In this document: positions 20,126-28,030 of the stretch, one piece after another
How the letters are laid out: the number at the start of each line of letters is the position of its first letter
Position numbering within the stretch: position 1 is the stretch's first letter
Source: Polynucleobacter sp. TSB-Sco08W16
GTDB lineage: Bacteria > Pseudomonadota > Gammaproteobacteria > Burkholderiales > Burkholderiaceae
DNA length: 64,000 bases
Direction: 5' to 3'
Assembly (NCBI RefSeq): GCF_018687455.1
Contig: NZ_CP061291.1
Location: forward strand, 1,302,001 to 1,366,000
Program-made: the position numbers and the translations under genes
Notes under the pieces: generated by a model
The model's database searches: none
Seen by the model: the letters and a program-made list of their open reading frames with translations, nothing else
Told to the model about the DNA's origin: nothing

Positions 20126-20549
20126 ATAGTGCTTCTGCACGTTTGACAAAGCAGTCCACAAAGGTCCCGGCGATATGGCCAAAGACGGGGCCAATAATCT
20201 TATCGAGAATGATGCTTTTAAACTCCCAATGCAACTTGAACTCCACCTTACAAGCGTCTTCACGCAAGGGAATGAAGTTCCATTGGCCTGAAAAATGCTT
20301 AAATGGGCCATCTATAAAAACCATATCAATGGTCTCAGGGCGATGGTTGATATTGCGGGTATGAAAAAACTGATTAACGCCCTTAAAGCTGATCTTGATT
20401 TTGGCATCCAGAACCGTCTCAGTCTGCTCAAAAATTTCCACACCACCACACCAAGGTAAAAACTCGGGATAACGCGCTACATCAGTGACTAAGCCATACA
20501 TGCGGTCGGCTGATTGGCCAATTAAAACGGTCTTATAGACGTCTGCCAT
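20118..20549 (-). CDS. ratA: RatA-like START/COQ10-type protein
   Basis: This 143-residue SRPBCC (START-like) domain protein shows VYKTVLIGQSADRMYGLVTD, YPEFLPWCGGVE, FKGVNQFFHTRN, the GPFKHFSGQW turn and a C-terminal helix. E. coli RatA was reported to block 70S association and is called a toxin, while mitochondrial COQ10 relatives bind ubiquinone. Which of these applies here is open. It is divergent from smpB, with 25 bases between the starts, and overlaps rnfH. Confidence 0.9.
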   Translation of the reverse strand: MADVYKTVLIGQSADRMYGLVTDVARYPEFLPWCGGVEIFEQTETVLDAKIKISFKGVNQFFHTRNINHRPETIDMVFIDGPFKHFSGQWNFIPLREDACKVEFKLHWEFKSIILDKIIGPVFGHIAGTFVDCFVKRAEALYG

Positions 20550-20574
20550 AATCGATCTTGGAAGCTAAATAAAT

Positions 20575-21027
20575 ATGAGTATCGTCGATAACAAAAAAGC
20601 CTTCTTTGATTATTTTATCGAGGAGCGCTTTGAGGCAGGGCTAGTGCTGGAAGGCTGGGAAGTGAAGGCTATCCGCGCTGGGCGCGTGCACGTCAAAGAA
20701 GCGTATGTCGTCATTCGCAAGGCGGAGCTTTTCCTGATCGGATGCCATATCACCCCACTACTATCTGCTTCAACCCATATCGTGCCCGATAGCACCCGCA
20801 CCAGAAAGCTTCTGCTCAATGCTATAGAGATCCGCAAGCTCATTGGCAAGGTAGAGCAAAAGGGCTACACCCTGGTTCCTTTAAACCTTCACTTTTCCAA
20901 AGGGAATGTGAAGTGTGAAATTGGCTTAGGCAGAGGTAAAAAGCAGCATGACAAACGCGCAGCCACTAAAGAGCGTGAATGGGAAGTCCAAAAGGGGCGC
21001 ATTGCCAGAGGCGATTTAAACGCTTAA
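20575..21027 (+). CDS. smpB: SsrA-binding protein
   Basis: This 150-residue protein binds tmRNA and brings it to stalled ribosomes. The OB-fold core shows [39 protein letters not shown], the GCHITPL loop and [14 protein letters not shown]. The basic C-terminal helix [19 protein letters not shown] reads the empty mRNA channel. It is divergent from ratA. The tmRNA gene itself is not in the window. Confidence 0.97.
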   Translation: MSIVDNKKAFFDYFIEERFEAGLVLEGWEVKAIRAGRVHVKEAYVVIRKAELFLIGCHITPLLSASTHIVPDSTRTRKLLLNAIEIRKLIGKVEQKGYTLVPLNLHFSKGNVKCEIGLGRGKKQHDKRAATKEREWEVQKGRIARGDLNA

Positions 21028-21076
21028 TCTGCCAAAAACTCAGGTAGACTGCCCTGAGCTAAAGCATCTGAGGATT

Positions 21077-21105
21077 TATGCACTATTATGGTGCATAGTA
21101 GCACC
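21077..21105. promoter_or_regulatory. NtrC-type palindrome upstream of the Anbu operon
   Basis: The arms TATGCAC (21077-21083) and GTGCATA (21091-21097) form a perfect 7-bp palindrome with a 7-base spacer. The core TGCAC-N7-GTGCA is the NtrC consensus, and TGCACTATTATGGTGCA is very close to the remembered NtrC site at E. coli glnA. A second partly overlapping repeat, GGTGC (21090-21094) and GCACC (21101-21105), extends it. It lies 63 bases before the ATP-grasp start. No correctly spaced sigma-54 promoter was found downstream. Confidence 0.6.
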
Positions 21106-21159
21106 AAGCTGCTTCACATAATTCATTCAAGCTTTTATAAAGGCATTAGTTTTATAACT

Positions 21160-22572
21160 ATGAAATTGCCTTTCGATGAAATGCTTGACGCCGCAGGCAA
21201 AGCGCGTCCCCACTACCAAATTTTTCACAATTGGTTAAAGCAACAGAGCGATACCCTGATGGGTTTGAAGCGCGCTGAAGCTGACCTCATCTTCAGACGA
21301 GTGGGCATTACCTTCGCCGTCTATGGTGATGACTTGGGCTCAGAGCGAACTATTCCATTTGATCAGGTCCCCCGGATCTTCACTGCAAAAGAATGGGAGC
21401 AGCTGGAAGCAGGTTTGCGTCAACGCGTTAAAGCACTAAATCGCTTTATTTATGACGTGTATCACGATGAAGAAATTATTAAGGCTGGCATTGTTCCTGC
21501 TGAACAAATCTATAACAATGCGCAATATCGTCCAGAGATGCGCAACGTTAGCGTGCCACGAGACATCTATGCGCAAATCGCAGGTATCGATATTGTGCGC
21601 GCGGGTGAAGGCGAATTTTATGTTTTAGAAGATAACTTACGCGTTCCTTCCGGCGTGTCTTACATGGTAGAAGACCGCAAGATGATGATGCGTCTGTTCC
21701 CAGACCTCTTTCAAAAATATCGCATTGCTCCCGTTGAGCACTACCCAGATCTCTTGTTGGAATGTTTAAAGTCCGTTAAACCAGATGATGTCAAGAAGCC
21801 AAACGTAGTGGTATTGACGCCCGGCATGTATAACTCCGCTTATTTTGAGCATAGCTATCTTGCACAACAAATGGGTGTCGAGTTAGTGGAAGGTAAAGAC
21901 TTGTTTGTGAAAAATGAACAGGTCTTCATGCGGACAACTCAAGGGCCGGAGCGAGTAGATGTGATCTATCGCCGCGTCGATGATGATTTCTTGGATCCAC
22001 TTGCATTTCGCTCAGACTCAACACTAGGCGTGGCAGGCTTATTGTCAGCTCATCGCGCTGGTAATGTAACCTTAGCCAATGCAATCGGCACTGGCATTGC
22101 TGACGACAAGTCTATTTACCCTTATGTTCCAGAGATGATTGAGTTTTATTTGGGTGAGAAACCAATTCTGAATAATGTACCAACCTTCCAATGTCGTAAG
22201 CCTGATGATTTGGCCTATACCTTAGCCAATCTAGAAAAGTTAGTTGTGAAGTTGACGCATGGCGCAGGTGGTTATGGAATGTTAGTCGGCCCAGCATCTA
22301 CCAAAGCTGAGATTGAAGAATTTAGAACCCATTTAGTAGCTAACCCCGATAAATATATTGCCCAACCCACCTTGGCGCTATCAACTTGTCCTACATTTGT
22401 AGAGTCAGGTGTTGCTCCTCGACACATTGATTTGCGCCCCTTTGTCCTCTCTGGAAAAACTATCAAGATGGTGCCTGGCGGCTTAACCAGGGTTGCCCTC
22501 AAAGAAGGTTCCTTGGTGGTGAATTCCTCCCAGGGTGGTGGCACCAAAGATACTTGGGTATTGGAAGAGTAA
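21160..22572 (+). CDS. Circularly permuted ATP-grasp type 2 protein
   Basis: This protein has 470 residues from the ATG at 21160 (MKLPFDEMLDAAGKARPHY). The upstream open frame to 21088 would cross the palindromic operator. It belongs to the DUF404/DUF407 circularly permuted ATP-grasp family: RRVGITFAVYGDDLGSERTIPFD, VPRDIYAQIAGIDIVR, VLEDNLRVPSGVSYMVEDR, then KLTHGAGGYGMLVGP and PRHIDLRPFVL near the ATP site. Such proteins probably make an amide or peptide bond; the substrate is unknown. It is the first gene of the conserved set ATP-grasp, alpha-E, transglutaminase, Anbu, which suggests synthesis and turnover of a small peptide-like product. Confidence 0.93.
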   Translation: MKLPFDEMLDAAGKARPHYQIFHNWLKQQSDTLMGLKRAEADLIFRRVGITFAVYGDDLGSERTIPFDQVPRIFTAKEWEQLEAGLRQRVKALNRFIYDVYHDEEIIKAGIVPAEQIYNNAQYRPEMRNVSVPRDIYAQIAGIDIVRAGEGEFYVLEDNLRVPSGVSYMVEDRKMMMRLFPDLFQKYRIAPVEHYPDLLLECLKSVKPDDVKKPNVVVLTPGMYNSAYFEHSYLAQQMGVELVEGKDLFVKNEQVFMRTTQGPERVDVIYRRVDDDFLDPLAFRSDSTLGVAGLLSAHRAGNVTLANAIGTGIADDKSIYPYVPEMIEFYLGEKPILNNVPTFQCRKPDDLAYTLANLEKLVVKLTHGAGGYGMLVGPASTKAEIEEFRTHLVANPDKYIAQPTLALSTCPTFVESGVAPRHIDLRPFVLSGKTIKMVPGGLTRVALKEGSLVVNSSQGGGTKDTWVLEE

Positions 22573-22590
22573 GAGGAATAAGAAAATAAC

Positions 22591-23568
22591 ATGTTAAGTC
22601 GTACAGCTGATTGTCTTTACTGGATGGCCCGTTACACCGAGCGCGCAGAAAATACTGCCCGCATGCTGGATGTAAATCATCAAACCTCATTGCTCCCACA
22701 GCCTGCTGAGTTTTTAGAGCAAAGCTGGAAGAAGCTACTCACGATTTCCAAATTAGAAGATGCTTTCTTAAGCAAATATGATGTTGTGAATCGTGAGAAT
22801 GTTCTTGATTTCATGATTTATGAAACCAGCAATCCATCTAGTATTGTTTCCTGCCTCTATGCCGCCCGTGAAAATGCACGTGTAATTCGTGGCAAGATTA
22901 CTTCTGAGGTTTGGGAAACGCAAAACACTACCTGGCTTGAATTGCAGCGCATTCTCGAGGCAAGACATCAGGCAGATCCAAGCAGACTCTTGGAATGGGT
23001 AAAGCATCGCTGCCACCTCTTTAGGGGTGTGATGCATGGCACCATGCTCAAGAATGAGGCCTTCTACTTTATCAACGTAGGGACGCTGTTAGAGCGCGCC
23101 GACAATACAGCTCGCATTTTGGAAACCAAGTATGAGGATCAAGCAGCACTCAAGGTTCTGAGCTCTGATAATTCCCCTGAAGATGGAACTCACGGTGAAT
23201 TCTTTGATTTTTATCACTGGGCAGCCCTGCTCCGCTCAGTCTCAGCATTTGAAATTTATCGCCAGATCTATTCCGATCAAGTTACCCCAAAGCAAGTAGC
23301 TCAATTACTCATTTTCAATAAGCAAATGCCACGCTCATTAGTGTGCTGCGTTAATGAACTCATTCCCTTGATTTCTGAAGTGAAAAACCAACAGTCCAAA
23401 GAAATTGAACGCCTGCTCGGAAAACTCAAAGCAAGTTTAGATTATTCGGATATTGATGAGGTGTTTTCACAAGGACTGGAAGAATTTATTGAGGCATTCT
23501 TGGAGCGCATCAACCATATTGCAGATGAATTCAGTAGCGCCTACTTGATCCCGTTAGCGGTCGCCTAA
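22591..23568 (+). CDS. Alpha-E domain protein (DUF403)
   Basis: This 325-residue all-helical protein begins with the hallmark LSRTADCLYWMARYTERAEN, followed by YAARENARVIRGKITSEVW and GTLLERADNTARILETKYE. The biochemical role is unknown, but alpha-E genes nearly always follow the permuted ATP-grasp gene and may act as its partner. The gap to the upstream gene is 18 bases and to the transglutaminase gene 17 bases, so an operon is almost certain. Its length is typical. Confidence 0.93.
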   Translation: MLSRTADCLYWMARYTERAENTARMLDVNHQTSLLPQPAEFLEQSWKKLLTISKLEDAFLSKYDVVNRENVLDFMIYETSNPSSIVSCLYAARENARVIRGKITSEVWETQNTTWLELQRILEARHQADPSRLLEWVKHRCHLFRGVMHGTMLKNEAFYFINVGTLLERADNTARILETKYEDQAALKVLSSDNSPEDGTHGEFFDFYHWAALLRSVSAFEIYRQIYSDQVTPKQVAQLLIFNKQMPRSLVCCVNELIPLISEVKNQQSKEIERLLGKLKASLDYSDIDEVFSQGLEEFIEAFLERINHIADEFSSAYLIPLAVA

Positions 23569-23585
23569 GACCTCATAAAGACTAT

Positions 23586-24383
23586 ATGCACTTAAAGATT
23601 CGTCACCGTACTGAATACCGCTATGAAACGCCAGTACGTTACTCCATTCAGGAGTTACGTCTTACGCCACCCTCAGTCGCTGGACAGCAAGTGGATAAAT
23701 GGAAAATTAGCACACCCATTAAAGCATCCAACTCAATTGATACGTTTGGTAATGCCTGTAGCGTCTTCGTACAAGAAAGCCCATACACATCCATGATGAT
23801 TGAGGCTGAGGGTGAGATTCATACTCAAGATGCATTCGAGTTCATTGATGATGCCAAGTCAGTTTCACCGTATTACCTTTTGCAGCAAACTAATCTGACT
23901 GAGCCTACTGAAGAAATGCTGGAATATTTCTCATACGCCCTTCCCAATAAAAACTCGGTTGATCAAATAGTTAAACTCGCAGAGGCTATTCAGGGTCTGA
24001 TTCAATACTCTCCAGGCGAGACCAACTTTGCTACAACTGCTGCCCAATCTTTTGCCATGAAATTAGGCGTTTGCCAAGATCATGCGCACATCATGCTCGG
24101 ACTCTGTCGGGCCTCTGGCATCCCCGCCCGCTATGTCAGCGGCTATTTCTTTGCAGAAGAGTCTCCAAATCTTGCCAGCCATGCTTGGATCGACTTTTGT
24201 AGCGATATAGATAAAGGAATCTGGACGAGCGTTGATATCACCCACGCCTGCTTGACTGATTCACGTCACATTCGTTTAGCTATTGGAAGAGATTATTATT
24301 CCGCCGCCCCAGTTAAAGGGGTCCGGTCTGGAGGTGGTGGCGAAGAGCTTAGCGCCACAATCTCCATCCAACGATTACCCTGA
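23586..24383 (+). CDS. Transglutaminase-like cysteine protease family protein
   Basis: This 265-residue protein has an N-terminal beta-rich domain (KIRHRTEYRYETPVRYSIQ, then LRLTPP) followed by a transglutaminase core. The catalytic triad is visible: Cys in LGVCQDHAH, His in ASHAWIDF and Asp in WTSVDITH. No signal peptide is seen, so it should be cytoplasmic. In this gene set such enzymes are thought to hydrolyse or form amide bonds in a peptide product (inference). It follows the alpha-E gene by 17 bases and precedes the Anbu gene by 47. Confidence 0.93.
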   Translation: MHLKIRHRTEYRYETPVRYSIQELRLTPPSVAGQQVDKWKISTPIKASNSIDTFGNACSVFVQESPYTSMMIEAEGEIHTQDAFEFIDDAKSVSPYYLLQQTNLTEPTEEMLEYFSYALPNKNSVDQIVKLAEAIQGLIQYSPGETNFATTAAQSFAMKLGVCQDHAHIMLGLCRASGIPARYVSGYFFAEESPNLASHAWIDFCSDIDKGIWTSVDITHACLTDSRHIRLAIGRDYYSAAPVKGVRSGGGGEELSATISIQRLP

Positions 24384-24430
24384 ACCTGAATTCAGCGATA
24401 ATTCTAAAAAATTATTTAAAGAGGTAGGGT

Positions 24431-25336
24431 ATGACGTATTGCGTAGGGCTGTGCCTAAAGGATGGTCTTGTTTTTCTATCGGATACCCGCACTAATGCAG
24501 GCGTAGACCAAATCGGCACCTTCCGAAAAATGACTTTGTTCCAAAAGAACGGAGATCGTTTCTTTACTTTGATGAGTGCTGGCAATCTCGCCATTACCCA
24601 AGCCGTTAAAGAAATCCTTCTGCAGAGTCAGCTTCTCAATGGTAGCAATCTATGGACGGTTGATAATGCTCACGATGCCGCAGTCGTTGTTGGGGATGCA
24701 ATCAAGCAAGTCTATGAACGTGACCATGAAGCCCTTGAAAAGGCGGGAATTGATTTCAACTGTAATCTGATTTTTGGCGGACAGATCAAAGGTGAGAGAC
24801 CTCGCCTATTCAATATCTACTCTGCCGGTAATTTTATTGAGGCGACTCCAGAGACCTGCTATTTCCAAATTGGTGAATCTAAGTATGGAAAACCGATCTT
24901 AGATCGCGTTCTCAACTTTTCTACTCCACTCAATCTGGCTACTAAGTGCGCATTGATCTCTATGGACTCTACGCTAAACAGTAATATCTCCGTAGGATTA
25001 CCGCTCGATTTATTGGTTTATGAAAAGAATTCTCTCAAGGCGGATAAGCTAGTAACGCTAGATGAATCCAATCCATACTTTCAAATGATTCATCAACTGT
25101 GGGGTGAAAAATTACGCTCAGCCTTTAATTCGATTGCTGAACCTAGCTGGAGTGGCGCGCATAAATCCAGCGCAATCTCTGCGCCAGCCAAGAAGATGGG
25201 GCCAGTACCCATTCATCACCAACCTCCAAGGTCAAGAGTCGCCAAGCCATCTGCTAAAACTGCCTCTAAAGTCAAATCAACTGGAAGCACGAAAGCAAGA
25301 CCTAGCGCTAGTAAAAAGACTGCAAAGAAAGTTTAG
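24431..25336 (+). CDS. Anbu-type proteasome-like peptidase with a basic C-terminal tail
   Basis: This is a 301-residue Ntn-hydrolase of the bacterial proteasome homologue Anbu. The N-terminus MTYCVGLCLKDGLVFLSDTR puts Thr2 as the presumed nucleophile after Met removal. TNAGVDQIGTFRKM, FTLMSAGNLAITQAV and NLIFGGQIKGERPRLFNIY are strong Anbu blocks. The core ends near residue 240. The rest (about 241-301) is an added tail rich in Lys, Ala, Ser and Pro with 15 Lys/Arg and no Asp or Glu, resembling histone-H1-like tails. Anbu proteins are commonly about 240-250 long, so the tail is notable. The last gene of its operon, its stop overlaps the stop of the VOC gene on the other strand by 4 bases. Confidence 0.93.
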   Translation: MTYCVGLCLKDGLVFLSDTRTNAGVDQIGTFRKMTLFQKNGDRFFTLMSAGNLAITQAVKEILLQSQLLNGSNLWTVDNAHDAAVVVGDAIKQVYERDHEALEKAGIDFNCNLIFGGQIKGERPRLFNIYSAGNFIEATPETCYFQIGESKYGKPILDRVLNFSTPLNLATKCALISMDSTLNSNISVGLPLDLLVYEKNSLKADKLVTLDESNPYFQMIHQLWGEKLRSAFNSIAEPSWSGAHKSSAISAPAKKMGPVPIHHQPPRSRVAKPSAKTASKVKSTGSTKARPSASKKTAKKV

Positions 25337-25737
25337 TCTTGCGCCTTATAAATCTCACTGATCTCAATTAAATTGAGATCAGGATCTCGTACGTATACAG
25401 AGTTTATTTTTGCAGTAGCGCCAGTTCGAATCACTGGCCCCTCAATAATGGGCCAATCCGCCCCCTCTAGTCTGCTGATGACTTCAGTTAAGGGGCAATC
25501 TGCAATAAAGCAGAGATCCAATGATCCTGGAGTGGGGATATTTGCTTTGGGCTCAAATTCTTTACCCTGAATATGCAAATTGATTTTCTGATTACCAAAC
25601 ATGAATGCCTTGCGCTCAACTGGCGGTGTCCCACCTATAAAAGACTCCAAGGACATCCCTAAGACTCGGGTATAAAAGTCAACACAAGCAGCTTCATTTG
25701 CAGTTGTCAGTACCAAATGGTCTAAGCGATGAATCAT
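25333..25737 (-). CDS. VOC-family (glyoxalase/dioxygenase fold) protein
   Basis: This 134-residue protein has two beta-alpha-beta-beta-beta modules. The likely metal ligands are His7 (RLDHLVL), His in INLHIQG and Glu in LNLIEISE. FYTRVLGM and RDPDLNLIEI are typical of VOC enzymes. The exact reaction cannot be told. Its ATG is 20 bases after the HMG-CoA-lyase-like gene and preceded by a G-rich ribosome site, so it belongs to that operon and might be an epimerase or isomerase acting on the same intermediates (inference). Confidence 0.88.
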   Translation of the reverse strand: MIHRLDHLVLTTANEAACVDFYTRVLGMSLESFIGGTPPVERKAFMFGNQKINLHIQGKEFEPKANIPTPGSLDLCFIADCPLTEVISRLEGADWPIIEGPVIRTGATAKINSVYVRDPDLNLIEISEIYKAQD

Positions 25738-25757
25738 TTACCCCCCCAATATGCTCA

Positions 25758-26684
25758 TTAACGCAAGTCAGAAATAAAATCGGGCGCTGGATGCAAATCG
25801 CAAGTGCGACCTGCTTTGGCAACCTGACCTGGCACTGCATGTCCAACAATAGCCGGCAACTCGCGCGCCAAAACCAGTAGCCTTGAAATATCGATGCCCG
25901 TGTCATAACCCATTGCATCAAGCATATGAATGGCATCTTCAGTAGAAATATTCCCGCTTGCTCCTGGCGCATATGGGCAGCCCCCTAATCCTCCTAGTGA
26001 TCCATCAAATCGAATGATCCCAGCTTGAACTGCGGCCAGCACATTAGCCAACCCCATACCTCTTGTATTGTGAAAATGCATTGTTAGCTGAAGCTTAGGA
26101 AATAAGCGTTGCAGGGACTCTGACATATTGGTCACTTGAGCAGGATTTGCCATGCCAGTGGTATCGCAAATGGTTAAGCCACGCACACCCAAATCCGAAA
26201 ATCGCTTAACAAACCCTTCAACCACCTCTTGAGGTACCTCACCCTCCATAGGACAGCCAAAAGCAGTGGATAAAGAAACATTGATAGGTGTTCTGCCGTC
26301 AACATATTGAATGACCTCAGCCAATCCAGCGAAACTTTTTTCTCGCGTCATGCGAAGGTTTGCTAGGTTATGCATCTCAGAAGTAGACATCACTAAATTA
26401 AACTCATCGGCGCGTGACTCTAGGGCACGTTCAGCACCTCTTAAATTCGGAACCAAAACGGTATATTCAACTCCTGGCAGTCGCTTGATCTTACCCATCA
26501 CCTCTTCTGCATCCCTCAGCATCGGAATCGCTTTAGGAGATGTGAATGATGTCACTTCAATCTTGGCAAAACCACATAGGCTCAGTTCGTTAATAAGACG
26601 AATCTTATCTTCGGTGGGAATAAAGTTCGGCTCAATCTGAAAGCCATCTCTAGTCACTACATCATTGAAATAAATTCTGGTCAT
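25758..26684 (-). CDS. Hydroxymethylglutaryl-CoA lyase-like protein
   Basis: This 308-residue TIM-barrel aldolase of the HMGL/DRE-metallolyase group has the metal and substrate residues in FNDVVTRDGFQIEP (R, D), the metal pair in MHFHNTRG, and the catalytic Cys loop GGLGGCPYAPGASGN, the HMG-CoA lyase signature. The N-terminal motif differs from the common PRDGLQ (TRDGFQ here), so the substrate may not be HMG-CoA itself. It lies between a CaiB/BaiF CoA-transferase gene (26 bases upstream) and the VOC gene. An acid would be loaded with CoA and then cleaved (inference). Confidence 0.88.
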   Translation of the reverse strand: MTRIYFNDVVTRDGFQIEPNFIPTEDKIRLINELSLCGFAKIEVTSFTSPKAIPMLRDAEEVMGKIKRLPGVEYTVLVPNLRGAERALESRADEFNLVMSTSEMHNLANLRMTREKSFAGLAEVIQYVDGRTPINVSLSTAFGCPMEGEVPQEVVEGFVKRFSDLGVRGLTICDTTGMANPAQVTNMSESLQRLFPKLQLTMHFHNTRGMGLANVLAAVQAGIIRFDGSLGGLGGCPYAPGASGNISTEDAIHMLDAMGYDTGIDISRLLVLARELPAIVGHAVPGQVAKAGRTCDLHPAPDFISDLR

Positions 26685-26710
26685 TATTGGATCTTTGTTA
26701 ACTGATTTGT

Positions 26711-27904
26711 TTATTTAGTAAAAGCAATGCCGCGCTCTTTGAGAGAGGCAACCTGCGTATCATTTAGTCCAATACTGCGTAATATCTCTTCCGTATTTTG
26801 GCCGATATCGGGTGCTAATGTCTTGATGGAGCCAGGTGTTCGGGATAGCTTTGGAAATACACCAGGAACGTCTACCTTACTACCGTCCGCCATTTGAATA
26901 GTTTCGATATTTCCTCGGGCTTTGTAATGAGGATCTTTGGCGATATCGGCCACGGTATATATTCTGCCAGCAGGAACAGCTGCAGAATCTAATGCCTCCA
27001 AGGCCTCATCTGTGCTTAGACGATTGGCCCACTGACCGATTGCTTGATCAAGCTCAACTACACGCTTGACTCTTCCATCATTATTTTCTAACTCTGGATC
27101 AGCACCCAAATCATCTCTACAAATTAATTTCATCAGGCGCTTGAAGATGCTATCACCATTACCAGCCACTAATACATAGCCACCATCTGCGCAAAGATAG
27201 GCATTTGTTGGCGCAATCCCTGGCAAGGCACTTCCAGCTGCCTGTCTTATCTCTCCAAATGCACTGTACTCTGGCAGTAGACTTTCCATGCAATTAAAGA
27301 CTGCCTCATATAAAGCAACATCAATCACTTGACCCTTACCGCTCTGATGACGCTCTTGTAATGCCAATAAAATTCCAATGACGCCATGCAAAGAGGCAAG
27401 GGTATCCCCAATGCTGATGCCTACTCGCACTGGAACTCTCCCTGGCTCAGCTGTAAGGTGACGCAAACCTCCCATCGCTTCAGCAACCACACCAAAACCT
27501 GGCTTATCTCGATAGGGACCAGTTTGTCCATACCCACTAATTCTTAAAACAATTAAACGTGGATTGATTTTTAACAGCTCATTAGGATCAAGTCCCCAAC
27601 CCTCTAAAGTACCTGGGCGAAAATTTTCAATTAGGATGTCGGCTTCACTAGCCAGAGTTCTCATAATTTCTTGAGCTTCGACTTGTCGCAGGTCCAAGGA
27701 GAGAGATCGCTTGTTGCGAGATTGAACTTGCCACCAAATGGAAGTACCGTCTTTTAGTAAACGCCATTTACGAAGAGCGTCACCAACTTTAGGGGGCTCA
27801 ATCTTGACAACATCCGCTCCAAAATCAGCCAATGTTTTTGCAGCAAATGGACCAGCAATTAACTGCCCCATTTCAATAACTTTCAACCCAGATAATGGCT
27901 CCAT
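26711..27904 (-). CDS. CaiB/BaiF family (class III) CoA-transferase
   Basis: This protein has 397 residues from the ATG at 27904. GAAGGAA precedes that ATG at good spacing, so the six-residue longer frame from 27922 would only be the ribosome site. PLSGLKVIEMGQLIAGPFA and GADVVKIEPP form the N-terminal CoA-binding part. The catalytic Asp is expected in VIDVALYEAVFN; GYGQTGPYRDKPGF and VPAGRIYTVADI are further family blocks. It moves CoA between organic acids; which acids is unknown. It leads the CoA-transferase, lyase, VOC operon and is insulated from ppsA by a terminator. Confidence 0.92.
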   Translation of the reverse strand: MEPLSGLKVIEMGQLIAGPFAAKTLADFGADVVKIEPPKVGDALRKWRLLKDGTSIWWQVQSRNKRSLSLDLRQVEAQEIMRTLASEADILIENFRPGTLEGWGLDPNELLKINPRLIVLRISGYGQTGPYRDKPGFGVVAEAMGGLRHLTAEPGRVPVRVGISIGDTLASLHGVIGILLALQERHQSGKGQVIDVALYEAVFNCMESLLPEYSAFGEIRQAAGSALPGIAPTNAYLCADGGYVLVAGNGDSIFKRLMKLICRDDLGADPELENNDGRVKRVVELDQAIGQWANRLSTDEALEALDSAAVPAGRIYTVADIAKDPHYKARGNIETIQMADGSKVDVPGVFPKLSRTPGSIKTLAPDIGQNTEEILRSIGLNDTQVASLKERGIAFTK

Positions 27905-27976
27905 AAAGATTCCTTCAAACACTTACGAAATATTGTTAATTTACGCTTTTTTGCAATCATCTCACATGGCGCCGAC

Positions 27977-28009
27977 AAAAAATAGGGCGCATATTAGTGC
28001 GCCCTATTT
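27977..28009 (-). terminator. Intrinsic terminator of ppsA
   Basis: The arms AAATAGGGCGCA (27980-27991) and TGCGCCCTATTT (27998-28009) are a perfect 12-bp inverted repeat with a 6-base loop. On the minus strand the stem is followed at once by a run of six T (27982 down to 27977). It starts 22 bases after the ppsA stop. Confidence 0.93.
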
Positions 28010-28030
28010 GGGATTTCAAACCTCTAGTGA

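Noticed and set aside
21039..21058. CTCAGG/CCTGAG stem after smpB
   Set aside because: Only 6 bp with an 8-base loop and no T run, so it is not convincing as a terminator.
21099..21113. Sigma-54-like sequence TAGCAC followed by TGCT behind the NtrC-like palindrome
   Set aside because: The -24 GG is AG and the -24 to -12 spacing is one base short, which normally abolishes sigma-54 promoters.
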